Source: Altererythrobacter ishigakiensis
Lineage (GTDB): Bacteria > Pseudomonadota > Alphaproteobacteria > Sphingomonadales > Sphingomonadaceae
Assembly (NCBI RefSeq): GCF_001663155.1
Contig: NZ_CP015963.1
Span: forward strand, 2,132,001 to 2,196,000
Length of the DNA stretch: 64,000 nucleotides
Direction: 5' to 3'
In this document: one piece after another, positions 52,662 to 62,126 of the stretch
Layout: every line of letters begins with the position of its first letter
Position numbering within the stretch: position 1 is the first letter of the stretch
Translations under genes and position numbers: made by a program
The notes under the pieces: generated by a model
The model's input: only the letters and a program-made list of their open reading frames with translations
What the model was told of the DNA's origin: nothing
Database searches by the model: none

Positions 52662-52723
52662 ACCACCCACAACTATCGCATTCATCAACTTGTCAGCCTG
52701 CTTACGGCAGGTAAGCAGGTGCT

Positions 52724-55573
52724 ATGCGATTGTTTGCCATGTTTGCGGCTGTGGCCGCCCTAACCTTCTCGCCAGCGACTTCGTTTGCCCAGGAGGTCCA
52801 GACAGACCCGCCTGCATGGGCGTTTGAGGAAAGCGATATACCTGTCGATCCTGCATTCCATTTTGGCGTGCTGGACAATGGTATGCGTTATGTCTTGCGA
52901 TCAAACGGCACACCGGAAGGGACCGCATTGGTCCGGCTGCACATTGGCGCGGGCTCTCTAGATGAGACCGATAGCGAACGCGGCCTAGCGCACTTTGTTG
53001 AACATATGGCATTTAATGGATCGACCAGCATTCCCGAGGGCGAAATGATCCCATTGTTGGAGCGCGAGGGTTTGGCATTCGGGGCCGACACGAATGCCAG
53101 CACAGGCTTTGAGCGAACGCTCTACATGCTCAACCTACCGCGCAACGATGAGGATTTGCTGGAAACTGCACTGATGCTGATGCGTGAAACAGCCAGCGAA
53201 CTACTGATAGAACAAGAGGCGGTTGAGCGCGAGCGTGGCATCATTCTGGCGGAACGACGGGACCGCAACAATTTTGCCTACAAGGCAGCGATAGACGGGT
53301 TTGAATTTTCCGCACCTGATGCCCGCTTTGTTGAACGCGTCCCTATTGGCAGTCTGGAGGTTTTGGAGAATGCGAGCGCAGAGGACCTTCGCGGTTTCTA
53401 CGAGCGCAATTATATTCCCAATAATGCAGTGCTGGTCATCGTCGGCGACTATCCGGTCGAGTTGCTGGAAGCGCGCGTGAAGCATTGGTTCGCTGATTGG
53501 GAGGCCAACGAAGAACCCGGCGATCCTGTCACCGGCCCGGTTGATATTACCCGCACGGACGAAATTGATATCTATGTTGATCTGGCTCTGAACGAAACCA
53601 TCTCTGTGTCGCGCTATTCCCCATGGGTTGAGCGTAGGGACACAATGGAGAACCGTCGCCAGAACTTGCTTCGCCAAGTGGGTTTCGGGATCATCGGGCG
53701 GCGTTTGGCAACGCTGGCACGCGGCGAGAATGCACCCTTCCGCGCTGCTCGATTTGGCGTGGACGAACTGTTCGAAGATGCGCGCACAACGACCCTTACC
53801 GTGAACACCTCTGACGGCGAGTGGCGCAACGGATTGATCGCAGCAGGGATCGCAGTACGCACCGCGTTAGAATATGGATTCAGCGAGGCCGAGGTCGCAG
53901 AGCAAGTTGCGCGACTGCGCGCCAGCATTGAGAACGCTGCGGGTGCTGCGAACACACGAAGCAATAGCGCGCTTGTGTCTGCAGCACTGGGACTGGTTCA
54001 AAGCGACAATATCCCCTCTACGCCGCAAAGTTCGCTCGAACGTTTCGAATCCTTTGCCGACCAGATTACGCCCGGGGCCGCATTCGCTGCAGTAAAGGAC
54101 GAGATTGCCGAACTCACCCAACCCCTGATCCGCTTTCAAGGGCGCGCCGAACCCGATGGTGGAGCAGAAGCGCTAAAAGCGGCTTGGACAGAGGTTGAAA
54201 CTGCAGAAATTGAAGCGCCAGAATTCACCGAAGCTGCCGAGTTCGCCTATCAGGACTTTGGTGATGCGGGTGAAATTATATCGGATACAATTGAAGAGCG
54301 CTTGGGCATCCGGAAAATCCGTTTTGCCAATGGTGTCATGCTCAATCTGAAGCAAACAGATATCAGCGAAGATCGGGTGAGCTATCGTCTGCGTCTGGAC
54401 GGGGGGAGTTTGCTCAACACCGAAGATGATCCGCTCAAGACGGCTTTAGCGAGTTCCTTGCCTGCCGGCGGTTTGGGCGCGCATTCACAAGACGAATTGG
54501 TCAGCATTCTGGCCGGGCGCAGCGTTCGCTTCAGCTTCGGCTCTGGAAGCGAAGGATTCCAGATGAGTGGGACAACGACGCCACGCGATCTTGAACTACA
54601 ATTGCAGTTGCTTGCAGCCAGCCTCACGGATCCCGGTTATCGCAAGGAAGGAGAGGAGCAGTACCGACGGGGTGTGGCTCAGTTCTTTGCCAGCATGGAT
54701 GCCACACCGGGGCAGGCTCTCGGCAACAAGATTGGTGAAATATTATCAGATCGCGACCCGCGTTTTACGATCCAGCCCGAGGATGCATATGCCGCGCTCA
54801 CGTATGAGAAACTGCAAGCTGATATCGGAGACAGGCTGGCCAACGGTGCGATCGAGCTTGCGATCGTAGGCGATTTTGACCCGGACAACGCGATAAGTGC
54901 AGTCGCCAAGACATTGGGCGCTTTGCCGAACCGTGAGACCGACTTCATGTCGCGCGAAAACGCACGCTACCGTCCATTTACTGCAGATCGAAGCTTGAGG
55001 GTGATTACTCACTCGGGTGAACTCGACCAAGCACTGATCCGCGTTGTCTGGCCAACGACCGATGACAGCGATCACGCCGAAGCAACGAGGCTTAGCCTGC
55101 TCGCTCGCGTGCTTCAGATCCGACTTCAAGAGGTTCTGCGCGAACAGCTTGGCCAGGCCTATTCGCCAAGTGCGCGAAGCAGCACTTCGCGTACATGGCG
55201 CAACTACGGAATTCTTAGCGTAAATGTCGCCGTCGATTACACCCAACTTGATCCTGCGCGAGACGCGATAATGGAAATGGTCGATGAACTTCGCGATGGC
55301 GTGGATCAGGATCTCATTGATCGCGCGCGGCAGCCCCTGCTCGAACGCTACGAAAACCTGCTCAAGAATTTGGGAGGCTGGATGAGCCTGGTCGATAATG
55401 CGCAAAGTGAAGCTGAACGACTCGACCGTTATTTCGATGCGCCTGAGTTGCTTGAAGGTATTACAGCAGAGGACATTGAAGCTGCGGCAAAGCAATATCT
55501 CGACACAGAATCCGCCGTCATAATGCAGGTGATCCCGGAGAGTTTTGCAACGGAGACCCAAGGCCGGGAGTAA
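52724..55573 (+). CDS. Secreted M16 family zinc metallopeptidase
   Basis: This 949-residue protein begins with a signal peptide (cleavage near SFAQEV, residues 21-25) and has two homologous halves, each of about 450 residues, as in pitrilysin-like M16 enzymes. The inverted zinc motif HxxEH is AHFVEHMAF (His90, Glu93, His94), and the downstream zinc Glu lies in the EQEAVERERGIILAE segment. The C-terminal half (about 500-949) has lost the motif and is regulatory or substrate-binding. It is probably periplasmic and degrades peptides. Its place between purC and purS is unusual but not meaningful by itself. Confidence 0.93.
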   Translation: MRLFAMFAAVAALTFSPATSFAQEVQTDPPAWAFEESDIPVDPAFHFGVLDNGMRYVLRSNGTPEGTALVRLHIGAGSLDETDSERGLAHFVEHMAFNGSTSIPEGEMIPLLEREGLAFGADTNASTGFERTLYMLNLPRNDEDLLETALMLMRETASELLIEQEAVERERGIILAERRDRNNFAYKAAIDGFEFSAPDARFVERVPIGSLEVLENASAEDLRGFYERNYIPNNAVLVIVGDYPVELLEARVKHWFADWEANEEPGDPVTGPVDITRTDEIDIYVDLALNETISVSRYSPWVERRDTMENRRQNLLRQVGFGIIGRRLATLARGENAPFRAARFGVDELFEDARTTTLTVNTSDGEWRNGLIAAGIAVRTALEYGFSEAEVAEQVARLRASIENAAGAANTRSNSALVSAALGLVQSDNIPSTPQSSLERFESFADQITPGAAFAAVKDEIAELTQPLIRFQGRAEPDGGAEALKAAWTEVETAEIEAPEFTEAAEFAYQDFGDAGEIISDTIEERLGIRKIRFANGVMLNLKQTDISEDRVSYRLRLDGGSLLNTEDDPLKTALASSLPAGGLGAHSQDELVSILAGRSVRFSFGSGSEGFQMSGTTTPRDLELQLQLLAASLTDPGYRKEGEEQYRRGVAQFFASMDATPGQALGNKIGEILSDRDPRFTIQPEDAYAALTYEKLQADIGDRLANGAIELAIVGDFDPDNAISAVAKTLGALPNRETDFMSRENARYRPFTADRSLRVITHSGELDQALIRVVWPTTDDSDHAEATRLSLLARVLQIRLQEVLREQLGQAYSPSARSSTSRTWRNYGILSVNVAVDYTQLDPARDAIMEMVDELRDGVDQDLIDRARQPLLERYENLLKNLGGWMSLVDNAQSEAERLDRYFDAPELLEGITAEDIEAAAKQYLDTESAVIMQVIPESFATETQGRE

Positions 55574-55692
55574 TCGCCTTACATGGTGGGCAACCGCTCC
55601 AAGGGCAATTGCAACACGAGAGGATCACGGTATAGGGCGTCGAGAGCGGCGCGACTGCGTTTTTGCGCCAGATACACTGCGAGGAGCTGTTC

Positions 55693-55941
55693 ATGAAAGT
55701 CCGTATTCTGGTTCGCCTGAAGCCCGGTGTTCTCGACCCTCAGGGCCGCGCCGTGCACCACGCGTTAGAAGGACTGGGCTTTGACGATGTCGAGGACGTT
55801 CGAATCGGACGGGTTGTTGAAATGGACGTCGCAGACGACACCAGTGACGATACCATTGACGATATGTGCCAAAAGTTGCTCGCGAATATGGTGATCGAGG
55901 ATTACACGGTCGAAAAATTCGAAAAGGCGGAGCCAGCCTGA
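55693..55941 (+). CDS. purS: Phosphoribosylformylglycinamidine synthase subunit PurS
   Basis: PurS bridges PurQ and PurL in the three-part FGAM synthase. The 82-residue protein starts at ATG 55693 with a GCGAGGAGC leader, and has [19 protein letters not shown] and the C-terminal [17 protein letters not shown], both typical. The stop overlaps the purQ ATG by one base. Confidence 0.95.
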   Translation: MKVRILVRLKPGVLDPQGRAVHHALEGLGFDDVEDVRIGRVVEMDVADDTSDDTIDDMCQKLLANMVIEDYTVEKFEKAEPA

Positions 55942-56618
55942 TGGCTTTTCGCGCCGCAGTTATCACATTTCCTGGATCAAATTGCGACCGCGACATGGCC
56001 GTTGCGATAGAGAAGGTTGTCGGTGCGGCTCCATTGCGGGTCTGGCACGGGGACGACCTCCTGCCTGATAAGCTAGACTTCATCGCACTACCCGGCGGGT
56101 TCTCATATGGCGATTATCTTCGCTCAGGCGCAATGGCTGCGCGCAGTCCGATAATGCGGGCGGTGGTGAAGGCTGCTGAGGCCGGCGTGCCTGTGCTCGG
56201 TGTATGCAACGGTTTTCAGGTCCTGACTGAAAGCGGCCTGCTGCCCGGTGCATTGATGCGCAATGCCAGCCAGAACTTTATTTGCCGGACAGTCTCGTTG
56301 ACGGTTGAGAACAACCAGTCACTTTTCACCAGCGCCTATGAAGCAGGTCAAACTGTTCGGATCCCTGTCGCTCACCATGACGGCAATTTCTTTGCTGATG
56401 ATGCTACGCTTGACCGGATCGAGGGTGAAGGCCGGGTGGCATTCCGCTATGCTGAACCTTGCAACGGCTCACGCCGCGACATTGCAGGTATCCTGAATGC
56501 GCAGGGAAATGTCCTGGGCATGATGCCGCATCCAGAAAGGGCGATCGAAGACGTGCTAGGCAGCAGCGATGGTCTGCAGTTATTCGAAAGCGTGGTTGGA
56601 AGTCTGGTCAGTGACTAG
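55941..56618 (+). CDS. purQ: Phosphoribosylformylglycinamidine synthase subunit PurQ
   Basis: PurQ is the glutaminase subunit of FGAM synthase. The 225-residue class I amidotransferase has [23 protein letters not shown], the nucleophile in [12 protein letters not shown] (Cys89), and the His-Glu dyad in [10 protein letters not shown]. The start overlaps the purS stop (TGATG). The purL gene is not in this window. A convergent GGDEF/EAL gene begins 21 bp after its stop. Confidence 0.96.
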   Translation: MAFRAAVITFPGSNCDRDMAVAIEKVVGAAPLRVWHGDDLLPDKLDFIALPGGFSYGDYLRSGAMAARSPIMRAVVKAAEAGVPVLGVCNGFQVLTESGLLPGALMRNASQNFICRTVSLTVENNQSLFTSAYEAGQTVRIPVAHHDGNFFADDATLDRIEGEGRVAFRYAEPCNGSRRDIAGILNAQGNVLGMMPHPERAIEDVLGSSDGLQLFESVVGSLVSD

Positions 56619-56639
56619 ATAATAGACATCGTTAAGCGC

Positions 56640-58997
56640 TCAGGACAGACGCTTCTTCATCTCGGTTAACTGCACGATCTTTTCTGCATCGGCTGCCGAC
56701 ATGGGGCGTCCGAAATAATACCCCTGAATCTTGTCACAGCCCAGTTCACGTATGAGCTTGGCTTCTTCGCTTGTTTCAACGCCCTCTGCCGTTGTTGTCA
56801 TTTCCAGGCTTTGCGCCATTGCTACAACCGCGCGGATAATCGCGAGGCTTTCAGCGCTCTCCTGCGCCGCACCCTTCACAAAGGTACGGTCAATCTTGAT
56901 CGTGGAGAAGCGCAGTTTGCGAATGTAGCCGAGCGAGGAATAGCCCGTCCCGAAGTCGTCCAGCGCGACACTGCAGCCCAGCGCCATCACCTGTTCAAGC
57001 GCGCTTCGAGCTACGCTGGCATCGCGTACAAAAATGCTTTCAGTCACTTCGATCTCAAGCCGTTGGGGACGCAGTCCGGTTTCGGACAGAATGCGCACGA
57101 CTTCGTCTGTGAATCCAGGGTCCAACAACTGTTCAGGTGAAACGTTGACGTTAATCTTGATATAATCGGGCCACTTACACGCTTCCAGACAAGCCTGCCG
57201 CAGCACCCAGCTTCCAATCGGAATGATCAAGCGAGTGTCTTCAGCGATAGGAATGAATTTTGCCGGGCTGACAAATCCATGCTCTTCACTTTGCCAGCGC
57301 AACAGCGCTTCAAAGCTGACCGCATGCTCCCGGTTTGCGTCAACGACCGGCTGAAAGGCGAGCTGAAATTCATCCTTGTCGAGCGCCTTGCGAAGCGACA
57401 GCTCAAGCTGTCGGCGTTCTTCGGCAACAACGTGCAGATTAGGTTCGTAAGGGTAGTGGTCATTGCCACCCTCATCCTTTGCCCGGTAGAGTGCCAGATC
57501 GGCATTTCGCATCAACTCTTCGACCGAACGTCCATCGCGCGGACCAATCGCCGATCCGACGCTGGCTCCGACGTACAGAGTATGATTATCGACAATGTAG
57601 GGTTCGGACAGGCTCTCAATGATTACCCTCGCAACCTTCTCGATGATGCGGTGATCTGTCGCGTCGCGAATGACAACGGCAAACTCGTCTCCGCCCAGAC
57701 GTCCGCAGAGTTGCCCATCAACCATGAGCCCCTGAAGCCGGGCCGACACTTGTGCCAATAAGCGGTCCCCTACCAAATGCCCGAGAGAATCGTTGATCGA
57801 CTTGAAACGATCAAGATCGATCATAAGGAACGCGCAGCGTGTTCTCCATTCGTCGGCATACTGCAAAGCTTCGCCCAGCGCTTCAGTAAGCTGTAATCGA
57901 TTGGGTAGAGAGGTGAGCGTGTCATAGCGTGCAAGGTAAGCGATCTTGTCAGAGGATTCACGCTGAGCTGTCACATCAGAACCCACTCCGCGAAACCCGA
58001 TAAAACGGCCATTCTCGGTCAAAATCGGGGTCCCTGATAGCTCCCACCAGCGGCGCTGGCCTCGGATTGAGACCTCCACCAACAAATTCGAAAAGCTTTG
58101 CTGGTTCTTTAGCTTGTTGGCGAGTTCATGCAACGTAGGTGGCAAGCGACCACTCTCCCATCCTTGCCCCGCGATCATTTCCAGCAAAGGTCGCCCTTCA
58201 GCTTCTGCCTGACTGCGACCAAGCGCGTAGGCAAGCCGAGGAGAAGCGCTACGAACACGACGCGTTGGATCAACTTCCCACAACCAGTCGGCTTCGTTTT
58301 CCTCGAATTCTCGCAGCAAGAGCGATACGACCTGATCCTTCTCGGTAGCAGCTTCCTCAGCTAGCCTCGCCGCCAGAAACATTCGCCCAGCTTCCACAGA
58401 ACCAATCATCGAAATGGCAAGAAAAGTGAACGCTGCAGCCGCCATTGAGTACAGATCGTGGAATATCAGGCTAATCAGTCCTGCCGCACCGACAATGCTC
58501 GCGAAAACCAGAATGCCGAGAGGCGCCGCGGTATAAAAAAGCGTTGAGCCCGTTATCAGTACCGCAACGATCGTCCAGACTACCGCCATCTCCACGCCAC
58601 CAGCTTGCGGAGCGAAGAATAGAAGAGCAATCGCCCACAGAACACCGGATAGCGCGGGCGTAACCAACTGTTGACGAAACTCTTCCTTTGTTACCCTACG
58701 CCTATGGGTGTCTGCCAGACTATTGTCGAACTTCATTCCGCGCAAATGGACGAACCCCAAGGCCGCTGCCCAAGGAACGAGCCACCATACAGCAACATGT
58801 TCTCGCAATATCGCCGCAGTCAATACGGCGAGAATGAGATGCATGATCATGCGGTATTTTGTGACCTGCGCCATCGTCGAATACTGCATGCCGCGCAGGT
58901 GAGCCCATTGCTCGCCAGCCGCGTCATCAAGACCCAGCACAGCGGCAGTCGACAAGCCCATTGGTTCGTCGGCAAAGGCGGATTCGTGTTCACTCAC
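56640..58997 (-). CDS. Membrane GGDEF/EAL c-di-GMP protein with PAS domain
   Basis: This 785-residue protein has a cytoplasmic N-terminus, about five or six membrane helices (about 50-210), a PAS-like domain (about 230-350, with ending VGSDVTAQRESSD), a GGDEF diguanylate cyclase domain (GRLGGDEFAVV intact) and an EAL phosphodiesterase domain (SFEALLRW, LDDFGTGYSSL, KIDRTFVKG, GVETSEEAKLIRELG in part). Both catalytic motifs look complete, so either direction of c-di-GMP turnover is possible. No RxxD inhibition site is seen just before GGDEF. The start is GTG. It is convergent with purQ. Confidence 0.93.
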   Translation of the reverse strand: MSEHESAFADEPMGLSTAAVLGLDDAAGEQWAHLRGMQYSTMAQVTKYRMIMHLILAVLTAAILREHVAVWWLVPWAAALGFVHLRGMKFDNSLADTHRRRVTKEEFRQQLVTPALSGVLWAIALLFFAPQAGGVEMAVVWTIVAVLITGSTLFYTAAPLGILVFASIVGAAGLISLIFHDLYSMAAAAFTFLAISMIGSVEAGRMFLAARLAEEAATEKDQVVSLLLREFEENEADWLWEVDPTRRVRSASPRLAYALGRSQAEAEGRPLLEMIAGQGWESGRLPPTLHELANKLKNQQSFSNLLVEVSIRGQRRWWELSGTPILTENGRFIGFRGVGSDVTAQRESSDKIAYLARYDTLTSLPNRLQLTEALGEALQYADEWRTRCAFLMIDLDRFKSINDSLGHLVGDRLLAQVSARLQGLMVDGQLCGRLGGDEFAVVIRDATDHRIIEKVARVIIESLSEPYIVDNHTLYVGASVGSAIGPRDGRSVEELMRNADLALYRAKDEGGNDHYPYEPNLHVVAEERRQLELSLRKALDKDEFQLAFQPVVDANREHAVSFEALLRWQSEEHGFVSPAKFIPIAEDTRLIIPIGSWVLRQACLEACKWPDYIKINVNVSPEQLLDPGFTDEVVRILSETGLRPQRLEIEVTESIFVRDASVARSALEQVMALGCSVALDDFGTGYSSLGYIRKLRFSTIKIDRTFVKGAAQESAESLAIIRAVVAMAQSLEMTTTAEGVETSEEAKLIRELGCDKIQGYYFGRPMSAADAEKIVQLTEMKKRLS

Positions 58998-59090
58998 ACA
59001 CCCGCGATTAACCGCGAAAGGTTATGTCGCCGTAAACATTACTGAATTAGTGATTCTTGCAGGCAACTGCTGGCAGGCCGATGAACCAAC

Positions 59091-60914
59091 TCACTCGACA
59101 GTCACCGATTTCGCAAGATTCCGGGGTTGATCGACGTCTGTCCCCTTCACGCAGGCAACGTGATAAGCGAGCAATTGAACCGGCACTGCATACACCATAG
59201 GCGCAATCAGCGGATGAACATTCGGCATTTCAATCGTTGCAAGACAACCCTCGCCAGCCGCTTCAAGACCTTCAGCATCCGATATAAGAACAATCTTTCC
59301 GCCGCGCGCGCGCACCTCTTCCATGTTCGAAACGGTCTTCTCGAACAAGGGACCTGAAGGCGCAATCACGATGACGGGCACGTCCTCATCAATCAATGCG
59401 ATTGGCCCATGCTTCATTTCACCTGAAGCGTAACCTTCGGCATGTATATAGCTGATTTCTTTCAGTTTTAATGCGCCCTCCAGGGCTAACGGATAGTCCT
59501 GCCCGCGGCCCAGGTACAGCACGTCACGCGCTGGTGCGATCAGATGGGCCATGGCTGCAATGTCGGCGTCATGATCGAGCGCAGCATTCAGCGAAGCCGG
59601 CACTTCGAGCAGATGCTGAACTACTCGCGTTTCTTCCTCACGATCCATTCGACCTTTCACTACCGCCATACGCGCCGCAAGCGCAGCAAGTACAGCCAAT
59701 TGGCAGGTAAATGCCTTCGTGGAGGCGACGCCAATTTCCGGCCCGGCATGGGTGGGGAGAAGCAGATCGGCCTCGCGCGCCATGGTACTGGTCGGCACAT
59801 TTACGACAACGCCGATGGTCTGGCCCGCCTGCTTGCAATGGCGCAATGCCGCTAGGGTGTCCGCCGTCTCGCCGCTTTGGGAAATGAACAGCGCCAGTCC
59901 GCCCTCTTCCAGCACCGGATCGCGATAGCGAAACTCGCTGGCTACATCCACGTCGACAGGAAGCTTGGCAAAATGCTCGAACCAGTACTTGGCTACCAGC
60001 CCAGCATAAAAGGAAGTGCCGCAGGCAACGATGGTTAGTCGCTTGATTGCGGAAAGATCGAAATCAAACTGTGGTAAGGCCACTGAATTGTCTGACCTGC
60101 GCAAATAGGAAGAGAGCGTCTGTGCAACCGCAGTTGGTTGCTCGAAAATCTCTTTCTGCATGAAATGGTGGAAGTTACCCTTCTCCACCGCTGCCGCGGA
60201 CGCACCGGAATGGCGAATCTCGCGTTCGACGGGTTTATTCTCTGCATCGAAGATTTTGGCACCGTCATGCGAAACGACCGCCCAGTCGCCTTCCTCCAAA
60301 TAGGATATTTGCTGTGTCAGGTGTGCAAGCGCCAGCGCATCGGAGCCAAGATACATCTCGCCATCGCCATAGCCAACAACAAGCGGCGATCCCAGTCGAG
60401 CGCCGATCAATATGTCTGGATATCGGCGAAATGTGATTGCAAGCGAGAATGCTCCTCTGAGCTTTGGTAAAACTTCAGCTACAGCTTGCTGGGGTGAGAG
60501 CCCATTTTCTATCCGTACCGATATCAGATGGGCGACTACCTCAGTATCCGTTTCGCTGTTGTACGTGCGGTTTTCGCCTTTCAGTTCATCACGCAAAGGC
60601 TTGTAGTTTTCGATGATCCCATTGTGCACCAAGGCCAACTCATCAGTCATATGCGGGTGTGCGTTACTCGTAGTTGGTGCACCATGCGTTGCCCAGCGTG
60701 TATGCGCGATCCCGACAGTCCCCGTGGCCGGTTCAGCGCCAAGGACCTCGATGAGGTTCGCGAGCTTGCCTGAAGCACGGCGGCGAACTAATTCTCCATC
60801 GTCGACCGTACATAGGCCCGCGCTGTCATAGCCGCGATACTCCATCCGCCTGAGGCCATCTACCAGCCTTTCAGCAACTGGCTGTGATCCAACAATTCCA
60901 ATAATTCCGCACAT
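59091..60914 (-). CDS. glmS: Glutamine-fructose-6-phosphate aminotransferase
   Basis: GlmS makes glucosamine-6-phosphate for cell wall and LPS. The start MCGIIGIVG at 60914 places the catalytic Cys at position 2, to be exposed by Met removal; the frame continues five codons upstream. The glutaminase domain has TRWATHGAP and NGIIENYKPL, followed by two SIS domains (CGTSFYAGLVAKYWFE, SQSGETADTLAAL) and the C-terminal NLAKSVTVE ending. Length (about 607) is normal. No glmS ribozyme-type leader is expected in this phylum and none was seen. Confidence 0.97.
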   Translation of the reverse strand: MCGIIGIVGSQPVAERLVDGLRRMEYRGYDSAGLCTVDDGELVRRRASGKLANLIEVLGAEPATGTVGIAHTRWATHGAPTTSNAHPHMTDELALVHNGIIENYKPLRDELKGENRTYNSETDTEVVAHLISVRIENGLSPQQAVAEVLPKLRGAFSLAITFRRYPDILIGARLGSPLVVGYGDGEMYLGSDALALAHLTQQISYLEEGDWAVVSHDGAKIFDAENKPVEREIRHSGASAAAVEKGNFHHFMQKEIFEQPTAVAQTLSSYLRRSDNSVALPQFDFDLSAIKRLTIVACGTSFYAGLVAKYWFEHFAKLPVDVDVASEFRYRDPVLEEGGLALFISQSGETADTLAALRHCKQAGQTIGVVVNVPTSTMAREADLLLPTHAGPEIGVASTKAFTCQLAVLAALAARMAVVKGRMDREEETRVVQHLLEVPASLNAALDHDADIAAMAHLIAPARDVLYLGRGQDYPLALEGALKLKEISYIHAEGYASGEMKHGPIALIDEDVPVIVIAPSGPLFEKTVSNMEEVRARGGKIVLISDAEGLEAAGEGCLATIEMPNVHPLIAPMVYAVPVQLLAYHVACVKGTDVDQPRNLAKSVTVE

Positions 60915-61014
60915 TGTGTCATTTCCCAAGAATTAATGCGATCGCGGGTCGACTATAGCTGCCCTGCTGAACACCGGATTGCCTGCAAAGCTATTCAGCG
61001 CCGGATCAAACGTT

Positions 61015-61896
61015 CTACTCTTTCTGTGCACCGTCACGCCAAAGGTAAAGACCCGCGCCGATAATAATGGCCGCACCGGCCATAGTAATCGCATCAGGCA
61101 CGTCTCCAAAGAACCACCATCCGAGCAACGTTGCGACCAACATTTGGATATATGAAGCTGGCGCAATCTGCGATGCACCGGCGCGCGTCGTGCCAAGATA
61201 AACGAGCCAATGTGCTGTCGATGCGGTTAGCGCTACAAAAGCGCAGCGGAAAATTACATCCGCTGAGGGCCAAGACAGACGCAATCCATCGATCTGGGCA
61301 ACTTCGCCACCGACGCTTGCAAGGATCAGTATGGGTACCGCGATCAGTGCCATGTAAGCCTGCATCGCCAACGCGCTGCCCGAGCCCGTGGATGCACGGT
61401 TGGCGATGATCATCAACGAAAAGAACACCGCGGATACCAAAGGCAGCACCGCGTGCCAACCGAGCTCCGCAAGATTTGGTCTAAGGATCAGTGCCACGCC
61501 AACGAGTGCAAAGAGGCATGCTATCCACACTGCCTGCCGAACCTTTTCGCCAAGCAGAGGTCCGCTTAACAAAGCTGTCAGCACTGGAGACAAAAATGTA
61601 ATGGCCATCGTCTCCGCCAATGGCATCACGAATATCGCAGAGAAGAAAGATAAAGAGGCGCCCGCGAGGCAGACCCCCCGTGCAACTTGGAGCCAAGGCT
61701 TCGTTGGCCTGAAGCCCGCGGCTCCCTCATTGTAAGCAAGCATGGCGGAAAGTGCGATGGCGCCAATCGAAAACCGTAAAGCCGCCACAGCTGTAACAGG
61801 CCAGAGACCGGCCATGCTTTTCAGGACGGCGTCCCCTATTGAAAGAGTGGCAAAGCCTGCCACCGCCAGCAAAATTCCGGAACGTGTATCTTGCAA
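61015..61896 (-). CDS. DMT family (EamA) transporter
   Basis: This 293-residue protein has ten predicted helices in two EamA repeats. The first repeat has AVAALRFSIGAIALSAML and LAETMAITFLSPVLTALLSGPLLGEKV, and the second has ASYIQMLVATLLGWWFFGDVPDAITMAGAAIIIGAG in part (YIQMLVATLLGWWFFGD), both family patterns. Substrate is unknown; amino acid or metabolite export is common. The glmS start lies 100 bp beyond its stop. Confidence 0.9.
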   Translation of the reverse strand: MQDTRSGILLAVAGFATLSIGDAVLKSMAGLWPVTAVAALRFSIGAIALSAMLAYNEGAAGFRPTKPWLQVARGVCLAGASLSFFSAIFVMPLAETMAITFLSPVLTALLSGPLLGEKVRQAVWIACLFALVGVALILRPNLAELGWHAVLPLVSAVFFSLMIIANRASTGSGSALAMQAYMALIAVPILILASVGGEVAQIDGLRLSWPSADVIFRCAFVALTASTAHWLVYLGTTRAGASQIAPASYIQMLVATLLGWWFFGDVPDAITMAGAAIIIGAGLYLWRDGAQKE

Positions 61897-62126
61897 GTGG
61901 TGCCAATCAGTTTGTTCGGTCAGATTAGTGGTGGTTGATAGCCAAAGTTAATGCCCAAGCAAGGCGATTTCGCCTTAGTTAAGCCCAACGGAGGCCACGA
62001 TACCCCAAGGCGCAATTTTAGGAAAATAATAAGGTTTCCCAATTATTCACCATTCTTCGAGAGACCCTCTTCGCCTTGAGCGAGGATGGCTGTTGTAAAT
62101 GATTTAGCCGCTTTGGGGGCCATGGA
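61897..62126. other. Intergenic region before cpaF
   Basis: This 230-bp gap contains the promoters of the divergent DMT transporter and cpaF genes. A 16-bp palindrome AAGGCGATTTCGCCTT lies at 61961-61976; it has no T-tract and could be an operator or a chance hairpin. No further gene or repeat is seen. Confidence 0.4.

Noticed and set aside
61961..61976. Palindrome AAGGCGATTTCGCCTT as a terminator
   Set aside because: No T-run follows on either strand and the flanking genes diverge, so a terminator is not needed; mentioned only as a possible operator.
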